Below, one piece after another: positions 31,621-41,134 of a DNA stretch of 64,000 bases. Under the pieces are notes generated by a model that ran no database searches, was not told the DNA's origin, and saw only the letters and a program-made list of their open reading frames with translations. The stretch spans positions 47,565,159 through 47,629,158 of the forward strand of contig OX031059.1 in assembly GCA_943736015.1 (NCBI GenBank), written 5' to 3'. The position numbers were made by a program, and so were the translations under genes. Source of the DNA: Tridacna crocea (Eukaryota > Mollusca > Bivalvia > Cardiida > Cardiidae). Every line of letters begins with the position of its first letter. The stretch's first letter is position 1.

Positions 31621-31855
31621 TGCATCCCCGTGATCCATTGTAACAAACAAGCCTTCACATACGTATGGATACATAATATCCACCTTTTTGGAAAAGAAAT
31701 TTAATCATGAGATAGACCAGCATATTCTCCTTTTTCCCACAATGTGTTTACTCTTCTACAGTCAAGTTTAAATTTTTGAGTCATGTTTATTTTGCCGTCT
31801 GCAAAAGCTTTCAAATTCGACCGGTCTAAATTGTTGTCGTCTGGTAAAGAGTTAA
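31617..31855 (-). mobile_element. Composite unit ending in a half A element
   Basis: TTAATGCATCCCCGTGATCC opens at the TTAA of the preceding copy. The half A element begins at ACCAGCATATTCTCC (31716) and ends in TTAA at 31852-31855. Second instance of the arrangement at 17655-17886. Confidence 0.65.
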
Positions 31856-32072
31856 ACTACTAAGCGCGACTCACTGACCTATTGTGGACAATGTATACAT
31901 TCAGATCAGACTGCACAGAACGTAGAGTCTGGTCTTGGTTCTACAGTGACTTTCCGTTGCAGAGTTGTTGTTTTTTTTTTCTCCTTAAAATATATATTTG
32001 AAATAGCAAAACCTGGAGTTTTACTAGCGGCTTGAAAGTTCTGTTTTAGTTAATTAGCAAAGTATGAATTAA
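31852..32072 (+). mobile_element. B-family MITE
   Basis: Starts at the TTAA closing the half A element (TTAAACTACTAAGCGCGACT), carries a mutated core hairpin, and ends in TTAA at 32069-32072. Confidence 0.75.
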
Positions 32073-32141
32073 CAACCTTAATTACTGCAACAGCTGTAAG
32101 ACCGTTTTGCCAAGAAATAGAAATACGTATGGTTCAGATAG

Positions 32142-32153
32142 TGAGAGAGAAAT

Positions 32154-32187
<34 letters not shown>

Positions 32188-32188
32188 C
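32142..32188. repeat. (GA)n microsatellite
   Basis: Interrupted GA repeat with AAAT and AAA breaks. Confidence 0.9.
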
Positions 32189-32215
32189 AGGGCGGATTAC
32201 ATGGAAATAGTAAAA

Positions 32216-32444
32216 TTAACCCTTTCCCAAACAATCCCTACTTTTGACGCTCGTGAGAAGGAAGCCTTTTGAAAACACTATGGGAAAAGGAGAAAATGCT
32301 GGTAACCAGCATTTTCTCCTTTTCCCACAGTGTTTTCTATCCTTCCCAGAACAAATTTGTATTTTTTAGTCACCTTTATTTTGTCGTTTGCAAATGCTTT
32401 CAATTTGGACCAGTCTAACCTTTTCCCGTGTGGTAAAGAGTTAA
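32216..32444 (-). mobile_element. A-family MITE, full length
   Basis: TTAA at 32216-32219 and 32441-32444. Perfect hairpin whose outer arms both carry the A-C-T variant (AAAACACTATGGG, CCCACAGTGTTTT nearly paired). Confidence 0.9.
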
Positions 32445-32898
32445 GAAACCCTTGAACTCTTCAAGTTTCATACGGTTTTCTGGCCCCAAAAAAAGACAGA
32501 TCGTTAGCAGCTAGACTAGTTTCTATTTGATTAATTTATATTGATCGCTGCGTGATGTTTGATTCCTATTGTTTCTATTGCAACAACATTTAGCCCAATG
32601 ATCCTTCCTGGAGAGCAATACCTAAATCACCATTTACCGCCGCTCGGATAAAAGCAATTACTGAGTAGGAGAGAAAAACGTTCGGAAATAACCCATTAAT
32701 GTTCAGCGTTTTTTTAATCCAGGAAACTGTTCTGAACAGCACAAGGGAGAGAACTGTGAACGGAAGATAGGTTTTTTTTTAGTTAAATTAAAGACATCTT
32801 TTGAAAATAATTGTTTTATGTTAGAACAATTGCTTCTGTATTTCCTAGTACTTTGGGAACTAAAGGTGCTGGGAAAAATCATTATTTATATGCATGGC
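32445..32898. other. No recognisable feature
   Basis: AT-rich spacer without supported features. Confidence 0.4.
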
Positions 32899-33126
32899 CT
32901 AACCTACTACCAACGACAATATTTTAGACTGGTTGAAATTGAAAGCATTTGCAGAAGACAAAATAAAAGTGACTGAAAATTTGAAATTTGTTTTGTGAAA
33001 GGTAGAAAACATGGTGGGAAAAAGAGAAAATGCTGGTGACCAGCATTTTCTCCTTTTCCCACAATGTTTTCTAAAAGCTTCTTTCTCAGGGTCGTCAAAA
33101 GTAGGGATTGTGTGGTAATGGGTTAA
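32899..33126 (+). mobile_element. A-family MITE
   Basis: Left terminus decayed (CCTAACCTACTACCAACGAC). The right end carries TTAA at 33123-33126, shared with the next element. Confidence 0.85.
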
Positions 33127-33289
33127 AGGGGCATCAACCCTTTCCCAAATGACAAATTTTGGACCAGACCAAATTCAAAGCATTTTGCAGATGACAAATT
33201 AACAGTTGCTAAAAAGATGATTTTTCTATACGATCGGGTAGAAAGCATTGTGGGAAAAGGAGAAAATGCTGGTAACCAGCAAAAAAGGC
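33123..33289 (+). mobile_element. A-family MITE, first half of a 167-bp tandem duplication
   Basis: TTAAAGGGGCATCAACCCTT opens a copy that runs to ATGCTGGTAACCAGC and breaks off at AAAAAAGGC. The same opening sequence returns 167 bases later. Confidence 0.85.
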
Positions 33290-33531
33290 TTAAAGGGGCA
33301 TCAACCCTTTCCCAAATGACAAATTTTGGACCAGACCAAATTCAAAGCATTTTGCAGATGACAAATTAACAGTTGCTAAAAAGATGATTCTTTTTATACG
33401 ATCGGGTAGAAAGCATTGTGGGAAAAGGAGAAAATGCTGGTTACCAGCATTTTCCCCTTTTTCCACAATGTTTCAATGGCTTCTATTCCTGACCCGTAAA
33501 AACCAGGGATTATTTGGGAAAGGGGCATTAA
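33290..33531 (+). mobile_element. A-family MITE, second half of tandem duplication
   Basis: Nearly identical to 33123-33275 at the start, but carries the complete hairpin and right end, closing in TTAA at 33528-33531. It is the probable parent of the shorter copy. Confidence 0.85.
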
Positions 33532-33654
33532 GCAGGATTTTGACCCATTTTTTTAGGTCAAAAAAGTTCATTTTTTGTTAAAAAAAAGTAAAAAAAAACG
33601 TGTCTGTTTATATTGAGATGGGGTAGTGATGGTAAAAAGCATGCTTTGGAAAAA

Positions 33655-33740
33655 AAGCTCCGATGAGACTCGAACCCAAGACGGACAAAAACGAACGATC
33701 TTCAAAGCTGATGTCGGCCACTCTACCTATCGAGGTAATT
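33655..33740 (-). tRNA. tRNA-like sequence, degenerate
   Basis: On the minus strand, CCTCGATAGGTAGAGTGGCC resembles an A-box region and GGGTTCGAGTCTC a B box, about 50 bases apart, with GAGCT at the end facing CTCG at the start. Anticodon and acceptor stems do not pair well, so this is more likely a tRNA pseudogene or SINE head than a working tRNA. Confidence 0.35.
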
Positions 33741-33805
33741 TGCATTTCGCAGTATTATATTTATCCGTTGCGCTAAAGAAAAAGTAAAAGATTAGAAAAA
33801 CCTCG

Positions 33806-34032
33806 TTAACCCATTACCACACAATCCTACTTTTGACGCCCCTGAGAAAGAAGCCTTAAGAAAACGTTGTGGGAAAAGTAGAAAATGCTGGTAATCAGCA
33901 TTTTCTCTTTTTTCCACAATGCTTTCTACCCTTCACAAAATAAATTTCAAATTTTCAGTCACTTTTCTTTTGTATTCTGCAAATGCTTTCAAGTTGGACA
34001 AACGAAAATTTTGTTGTTTGGTAATGAGTTAA
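33806..34032 (-). mobile_element. A-family MITE
   Basis: TTAA at 33806-33809 and 34029-34032. Hairpin centre ATGCTGGTAATCAGCAT has one mismatch. Confidence 0.85.
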
Positions 34033-34049
34033 TTATTCGAGTTTTCTTA

Positions 34050-34112
34050 ATGTACTTAAAATGCTTTCAATTTGGACAAGTCTACGATTTTGTCGCTTGG
34101 TAAAGAGTTAAA
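34050..34112 (-). mobile_element. A-family terminal fragment
   Basis: AAAATGCTTTCAATTTGGAC, AAGTCTACGATTTTGTCG, GGTAAAGAGTTAA: only the last quarter of an element. Confidence 0.7.
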
Positions 34113-34189
34113 CGTACACGCTTTAAAAGATTAGAGGTTAGCACTCTATCAAAGAACAAAAGTGAAGACTAGTATTTAAAAAAAAAAAA

Positions 34190-34350
34190 AAAACAATTGA
34201 AAAAGACGAATCTGATGTGGTTGAAATTTATCTTTGACATGGTAAAAAACATTCACGGTAGGAAAAGGAGAAAAAGCTCGTTAACAGAAGCATTTTATCC
34301 CTTTCCCCGCCATGTCATCAAAAACTTGTCATAGCAAGGAGTACAAATGA
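34190..34350 (+). mobile_element. A-family MITE, strongly decayed
   Basis: GATGTGGTTGAAATTTATCT, GGTAGGAAAAGGAGAAAAAG, AGCATTTTATCCCTTTCC. Confidence 0.4.
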
Positions 34351-34754
34351 AAACGGTTTGACAAGAGGAGAAAATTCTTGTTGCAACCAATTCCTGCTTT
34401 TACTACAATGTTTCATATTGTTATCTGCTAGCAGGCACATTCAATTATATGACGTTTATTATATGATAATACTAGTATATTATATGATATATTATATGAT
34501 AGATGAGTGAACAAACTTTATTTTGTCTGATTTTTTTTTCAAAGTAGTAAATATCAGTTATGGTTACCTTGTTTGTCATTGCTTTACTTAAAATACATGT
34601 TTATGTGCTGATTATTGTTGTTGTTTCATAGTCAACTTTTTGTTTCATTAAAATATGACGAAAGCACAGTTTTCTTTCTTTTGTCTCGCGACTTCATATT
34701 CAACGAATTCCACGTTCAAGCTCCGTTGCTCATAGTATGTTTTACATGTTTCTA
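34351..34754. other. AT-rich spacer with TATATGATA repeats
   Basis: Repeats of TATATGATA at about 34456-34500. Nothing else. Confidence 0.5.
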
Positions 34755-34984
34755 ATTAGCTCATTACCAAACGACAAAATTTTAGATTTGTCCAAATCGA
34801 AAGCATTCGCAGACGATGAGATAAAAGTGACTGAAAATTTGAAATTTGTTTTATGAAGGGTAGAAAACATTGTGGGAAAAGGAGAAAATGCTGGTTACCA
34901 GCATTTTCTCCTTTTCCCACAATGCTTTCTAAAACCTTCTACCTCAGGATCGTCAAAAGTAGGGATTGTGTGGTAATGGGTCAA
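34755..34984 (+). mobile_element. A-family MITE
   Basis: Termini decayed (ATTAGCTCATTACC; GGTAATGGGTCAA) but the body and hairpin are nearly perfect. Confidence 0.85.
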
Positions 34985-35155
34985 AGCAAACTAATCCATG
35001 ATGACCCCTCCTAAACAAAACACTCTAGACTTTTCTGATTCGAACCCATGCGCGGGCAACAAATTCTGAATTGGAAAGAAGATTTTGGTCATATCTAATC
35101 GACACCTACAAAGTCTCTCAACCTAAATGTTCATTTCCTGCTAAAGAGTTGCGGG

Positions 35156-35370
35156 TTAATCTTTTGCCAAACAATACCTGGTTTTTACGACCCTGAGATA
35201 GACGCCTTTTAAAACCATTGCGGGAAAAGGACAAAATGAAGCATTTTCTCCTTTTTCCACAATGTTTTCCATTCTTCTGAATTCGAATTTAAATTTCTGA
35301 GTCCCGTTTGTTTTGTCGTCTGTAAATGCTTTCAATTTGAACAAGTCTAAAATGTTGTATTTGGTAAATA
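35156..35370 (-). mobile_element. A-family MITE with shortened hairpin
   Basis: TTAATCTTTTGCCAAACAAT start. The left arm is cut (GGACAAAATGAAGCATTTTC) and the right end lost its TTAA. Confidence 0.75.
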
Positions 35371-35489
35371 TTGCGATCAACAGCAGCAACAAACTATTGC
35401 TGAAGAAACAAACCGGCATAAAACGATATCGTCAAGTAGCTGAAACATGCAATACAAATAATAGTCTTTAGTATTATGTTACAGTATTG

Positions 35490-35575
35490 GATAGCATAAA
35501 TCGAAAATCACACTGGGCATTCTGTAAAGCCTGATCTTCATCTGTAATGTTCACAAACGCTCCTTAGGCTGTCCA
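35490..35575 (+). mobile_element. B-family hairpin, decayed
   Basis: GCATAAATCGAAAATCACAC, GGCATTCTGTAAAGCCTGAT, GTAATGTTCACAAACGCTCC. Confidence 0.45.
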
Positions 35576-35749
35576 TAGAATTCAAAAATTTAATCACGAG
35601 ACATTCAATTCGATTGCACTGATTTCCATATTTAACTGCTGCGAATGAAAAGCAGTACAATAGCATCATTATTGTCGGAAAATGTTCAAGTTGAAATATT
35701 AATTCTCTCTCTCAGCATGAAAATAGCATTAAAATCAGTCATCTCTGCG

Positions 35750-35935
35750 AAAAAGGGGCTTAATGCATCTGCAAAAAGTATAGTCATCTGTCAGCCTGCA
35801 TAGTTCGTGCATGCTGACATGGACCGAATCATTTTTTACAATTTGTGAATTTTCTGCAGGTCAAAGGACCCAATCTACACCATGATACAGTCGGTTATCA
35901 GACAAAATGGAGACTGTGGAACCGTTATTAAGTAA
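35750..35935 (+). mobile_element. G-family element, 3' truncated
   Basis: AAAAAGGGGCTTAATGCATC, hairpin GTCAGCCTGCATAGTTCGTG, GGACCCAATCTACACCATGA, GTTATCAGACAAAATGGAGA. Confidence 0.75.
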
Positions 35936-35957
35936 TGTCTTTTTTGACAATTGGCTT

Positions 35958-36165
35958 GCAACATGCGAAATGATGCATTCGGACATTTGCGTAAAGTGTC
36001 GTCTCGGATTAGCCTACGCAGTCCGCGCAGGCTAATCCGAGACGGCACTTTACGTCTACATTCGATTTTGTTCTTCAGTAGACTTGCGCAAAACAAAAAA
36101 ATGCATTAAAACGGAAATTTACGCAAATTTCCGAATGCCCCTTTCTGCGTATTGAAGGCCAAATA
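35958..36165 (+). mobile_element. C-family MITE, internal deletion
   Basis: TTCGGACATTTGCGTAAAGT and ACGCAAATTTCCGAATGCCC ends with one intact subterminal hairpin (GATTAGCCTACGC, AGTCC, GCGCAGGCTAATC). The second hairpin half is deleted. Confidence 0.8.
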
Positions 36166-36552
36166 TAATGCATCGAGGCGATGCCATAAACGCCCTATAT
36201 TCAGACCAGAGCTCACGTACCAGTGTTGCAACGGTCACCCATACAGGCACTGATCTAACGCACGATGCTTAACTTCCACGGTGAAAAAGGAAAATGCACC
36301 AAACCGCATCGTTGTAAAAGCTAGCTCAACAGCGAGGCAGGTTTCAAGTGCTATTTCCAACCTCTCTTCGTGACACCAATACGTGAAAGGAGGTAACAAG
36401 AAAACATGGGCAGTTGCAGTAGCTGCACATGTAATTGTTGCCAGACTTTATGTATAAAATTACTAAATAAATGAAAAACTGCAGAGAAAGGACAGATACA
36501 CAGATACATCTGTGAACAAAGAGATGGGACGTCTGAAAAATTCCTTAGAAAA
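36166..36552. other. No recognisable feature
   Basis: Nothing coding or repeated was recognised. Confidence 0.4.
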
Positions 36553-36777
36553 TTAACCCTTTACCAAACAATCTCTAGTTTTTACGACCTGAGATATGTC
36601 TTTTGAAAACATTGTGGGAAAAGGAGAAAATGCTGGCAACCAGCATTTTCTCCTTTTCCCACAAGGTTTTCTACCCTGCTGGAAACAAATTTTAATTTTT
36701 GAGTTAAGTTTATTTTGTTGTCTGCAAGTGCTTTGAATTTGGACCAGTCTAAAGTTTTTCGTTTGGAATAGAGTTAA
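36553..36777 (-). mobile_element. A-family MITE, full length
   Basis: TTAA at 36553-36556 and 36774-36777. It preserves the junction TTTCTACCCTGCTGGAAACA used as reference for the interrupted copy at 4683. Confidence 0.9.
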
Positions 36778-37372
36778 ATCCTGATACATTCAATTCAATT
36801 GCAGCGATTTCCATACTCGAGTGCAACGAACTTAAGGCACCACAATAACACCATTATATAACTATAAATTCTTCTGGAAAAATGTTCACGCAAGGTTCCT
36901 TTTTCTAGCATTTGTCAAATCTGCAAGACTAAAAAATGACAATTGCGTGCAAGAATTTGCGGTTTGCATAATTATTCAAAAGACGTCGTCTCTCTGAATA
37001 ACAGGCAGGGAAATGACCCCTTTTTACATTTCCCTTGAGCTAAACTTTGCTGATAATCTATGGCATGCATTCCAGCTTTTTAGAATTTTATATGTCGTCT
37101 GTTTTTCACACTGGCTTGAAAAGACTCACAGTTTCGAACCGAAAAAAAAAAGATAGCCATGGTTTGTCGAAAAAAAAAAAATGTTGTCCTATTTTTGTCC
37201 TGACTGTGTTGTGTTGTTTTCGTATGAAAGAATAACTGCAGCCAGACTGAAGTCACCGCCTAAACTTGTGTTTGAATTTATTCGACGGACCGACTGGATG
37301 GCTGCCTGAACACTAATTTAGAATGTATGTGTTTCAACTATTTTGCTGCACACAGTAGCTGCCTATCATTAC
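36778..37372. other. No recognisable feature
   Basis: AT-rich, with A tracts at 37141-37183. Confidence 0.4.
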
Positions 37373-37985
37373 TATGGTGGCATATTTCTGCCTCGAGATA
37401 CGAGATAGCTATCGCGATAATCAAAGAGAAGTACCGTGATAAAACTTAATATTTCATGATATTTGTTTTTGCTTTCGTGCCCACAACGGACATTCATGGT
37501 ATCTATAATTAATACAATTTCGGACCACCTTTATGTACGACCTAATTAATTCTCCTTCCATCTGAATGGTTTTAAAGTTTTTCATAAGAGGCATTTCAAA
37601 TCGTCGTCATCTTAATTTTAAAATCCTCTGTTCATTTAGGGTCTTTTCTAGATTTATCAATTAAGCTACGATTGTTAATGATCTGAAATTTTATTTACTG
37701 CAATCTTATGAATGAAAGAGCTACCGAGTTCATCCAAACGATGAATTTTCTATTTATAAATATGGAGAAACGGATATAGAACTATCACGATAATTCTATC
37801 TCGGCTTCGAGCACGATTGACAAATTTTGCGATAAAAATTTTAAGTTCATCATTTTCTTTCAGGAAACTTTTCGCTCGATTATCTCGATAAGATTTCCAG
37901 AAAACCTTAATTTATTGCGATAGTTATAAATGTAAAATTATCATGATAGCTATCTCGAATCTCATGGCAGGAATGTGCCACCATA
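37373..37985. mobile_element. K element: 613-bp TIR element with TA flanks
   Basis: Left TIR TATGGTGGCATATTTCTGCC, GAGATAGCTATCGCGATAAT; the right end is its diverged mirror (ATCATGATAGCTATCTCGAA, CATGGCAGGAATGTGCCACC, ATA). About 50 bp per end. TA on both sides fits Tc1/mariner-type integration. Internal CTATCTCGGC and CGATTATCTCGATAAG motifs echo the ends. No transposase frame. Confidence 0.8.
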
Positions 37986-38202
37986 CACTACAAATTACAC
38001 TGCCATTGCTTTAATTTTTATATGAACAGGTTCTAAGTTACGCTCAGGACAGAGAGGGGATTCAACAATTTGATCATATTTCTGTGTTTTAATGAGAGAA
38101 AGAGGCTTCTGATAAGATTCTTGAAAAGGGAGAAAATTGTGGTCACCAGAATTTTTATCTTTTGCCATAGTTTTCGACCCTGTCTGAGCAAAATCATATC
38201 TT
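37986..38202. other. Decayed hairpin-like spacer
   Basis: GAAAAGGGAGAAAATTGTGG and a weak TTTTTATCTTTTGCC right arm suggest a very old A relative. Confidence 0.3.
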
Positions 38203-38432
38203 TTAACCCTTTACTCCATAGATACTCATTTCTACACATTGCTTGTAGGAGCCTTTGGAAAACATTCTGGCAAAAGGTGAAATTGTTCGTGAAGAGCAAT
38301 TTCACCTTTTCTCACAATGTTTTCTATTCTATCGAAAGGTCTCATATACCAATAAAAAAAACGATTCATCCTTGCTGCTATTTAGCGTCAATAAGAGATA
38401 CCATAGAAATGCCTTATGGGGTAAAGAGTTAG
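38203..38432 (+). mobile_element. A2 subfamily MITE
   Basis: TTAA at 38203-38206, then CCCTTTACTCCATAGATACT as in the copy at 25135. Hairpin centre ATTGTTCGTGAAGAGCAAT. Right end TAAAGAGTTAG is mutated. Confidence 0.85.
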
Positions 38433-38732
38433 GCCACAATTAATTTGTCACCTGCAACTACTATCAGTATAGATTAGTCTATCACTTTTTCATGAGGTTA
38501 AGAGTTAATGGCGCTATTATCTATGTCGAACCTTTGAAAAAGACCGTTGTCGAGGCAGCTGTTGTTTGTCCCACGTTTATTGTATACTCTCCCTGGTATA
38601 CAGCTATTGCTGAGATTACGCGAGAGAAGAAGCCCGTATCTTTCCAGATATCGTTTAATGTGTCGTCTTCAACTGTTCTTTCGCCTCTGTTTTAGATCCG
38701 TCCATATTGTTTAAAGCATTACGGGGAACAAA

Positions 38733-38950
38733 TTAACTCTTTCACTGCTGAATAATGTAAATGTAATTTCTCACTGCACTACAGATACAGTTCTGCTGCA
38801 AAATCAACAAGCAGTTTGATCATAATCTATGATGAACCAGTGCACAGTGAGGGTCAGAGATTAGACTGCACGTTTTATACAGTCTGATCTTGATCAACAC
38901 TGTCCACAAAAGCTTCTGGTGTCCTGTATAGTATGGAAAGAGTCAAATGC
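38733..38950 (-). mobile_element. B-family element, decayed
   Basis: TTAACTCTTTCACTGCTGAA, then a core GATTAGACTGCACGTTTTAT, CAGTCTGATCTTGATCAACA, CTGTCCACAAAAGCTTCTGG. Confidence 0.6.
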
Positions 38951-39135
38951 AGTTCTGACTTACACTCAAGGTGTCACTAAAAGAAGAGAAGTAAGTAGTT
39001 TAACTTAAAATGAACTCGGCAGAACAGAGGTTTTTTTTATTTTAGGGATTTCTTTTTACGCAGGACGCCCTTTATGTAGGCCAACGTATTTTCTACAAGT
39101 CCACGTGATCGAAGTGAGTGGAACTACATGCTGAA

Positions 39136-39184
39136 ATGGCAGCCCTTATACGTATCGGTGGAATTTTATTGCTTTTGAAGATAG
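39136..39184 (+). CDS. C-type lectin exon 1 (signal peptide)
   Basis: Start codon context GAAATGGCAGCC. Hydrophobic run GGILLLL. Ends phase 1 before GTAAATGC. CACGTG lies about 35 bases upstream. Confidence 0.8.
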
Positions 39185-41090
39185 GTAAATGCACTTTATG
39201 GATTATTACCTTTTGTTTAAGTCTATTCAGTATATATTTCAACTAGTCCTGTTACATCAAACTGGTTAGTGTGTGTTGATTGTGTATAATTATTTAGAAA
39301 AGAACTACCTATATCTTCTATGATTTTCCTTTATATATTTCGACATACGGGATATTAATTACCTGATGCCGGCCACATTCCTTTTTTAAAAGTTTGTTGT
39401 CAAATATGATTTCGATGCGTTTATGTTAACCAGTAAAATTCTGTATCAGATTCTGCCATGGCGATTTTATCATTTTAGACGATTGTGTGTAGGTTAGAGC
39501 ATGGAAATCGTTCAGGGTCTCCAAGTATCATCATTGCTATGCTGTATTTTGACACAGCTTTCGTCAGAACTATAGCACACAAAATACATCGAATAGTTAT
39601 ACTTTTGAACATGTTAACCAAAGTTTTCTAGGTACCAAACATTCTTATGTTTATGTTTTACCTTCAGCATTTTTTTAAGAGCTAGGTAGTTTAATACATT
39701 TGCAAAAAGTATCGGTTCATATCAGTCGCGCACGAGGTTGAAAATATGTGCAACCATTTAACTTTTCCTAGCATGCCACTAACAAGCTTCTTTAACCTTT
39801 TACCAAACGCCAAAGTTTTAGACTTGTCCATATTGAAAGCATTTGCGGACGACAAAATAAACGTAACTCAAAAATTGAAATTTGTTTCCAGCAGGGTAGA
39901 AAACATTGTGGAAAAAGGAGAAAATGCTGGTTACCAGCATTTTCTCCTTTTCCCACAATATTTTCAAAAGGCTTTTATCCCAGGGTCGTAAAAACCAGTG
40001 ATTATTTGGTAAAGGGTTAATTGGGCGGTACAATAGTTAACTTTTATAAAATCCTCCCACTGTCATCTCCTTTCAGTGAATTCCTGCTGTCCTGACGGCT
40101 GGTTCCGATTTCAAGGATCGTGCTATTTCTTTGAAAACCAGCCAGAGTCCTGGCATTCGGCTGTGGTATCTCATCTATTTTCTAATATCATAAAGTAACC
40201 ATAATCAAAGAAACAAACCCTCGTTTGTAACCATTAACCCTTGTTCAGGTTCATTAATTTAACCGTTTTTAATTGAACAGAAAATGCTTGTTCATAGCAA
40301 TTAACCCATTACCACACAATCCCTACTTTTGACGCCCCTGAGAAAGAAACCTTAAGAAAACATTGTGGGAAAAAGAGAAAATGCTGATAACCAGCATTTT
40401 TTCCTTTTCCCACGGTGTTTTCTACCCTTCACAAAACAAATCTCAAATTTTCAGTCACTTTCATTTCGTCGTCTTCAAATACTTTCAATTTGCACAAACG
40501 TAAAATATGGTAGTTTGTTAATGAGTTAATTGCGTAGAAATTTAACTATTTTTTTATTTCACTGAATACTAGCCATGAGCATGATACAAGTGCAACAAAA
40601 TTTCCAAAACGTTGTGGCAAAAAGAAAAATAATTTGTAATGAGCGATTTGTCTTTTTACTTTAATATTCTAAGAAGGTCTGCAGCAAGCCCAATAAAAGT
40701 CGACTGCAGTGCGTAATGGTTTACCTCATTACCAAACGACAAAATTTTTGGCCTGTCCAAATTGAAAGCATTTGCAGACAACAAAATAAAAGTGACTGAA
40801 AATTTAATATTTGTTTTGTGAAGGGTAGAAAACATTGTGGGAAAAGGAGAAAATGCTGGTTTCCAGCATTTTTTCCTTTTCCCACAATGTTTTCCAAATG
40901 CTTCTTTCTATAGGTCGTCAAAAGTAGGGATTGTGTGGTAATGGTTTAAATCATTTCAGAAATACTGTGAAGCGCTACATGGACATCTTGTTACTTTGGA
41001 AACCGACGACGAGTACAAGTTTATGAAGTCACAGTTACTGAAGAACAACAGAGGACGTAAGGAAAATATAGACTCTGCAAAGAATTATGG

Positions 41091-41134
<44 letters not shown>

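Noticed and set aside
33655..33740. Functional tRNA gene
   Set aside because: A- and B-box-like stretches are present, but anticodon and acceptor stems fail to pair and no clear anticodon can be assigned.
38492..38695. 67-codon frame upstream of the lectin start
   Set aside because: No signal peptide, domain or splice continuity with the lectin; the ATG at 39136 fits exon phases.
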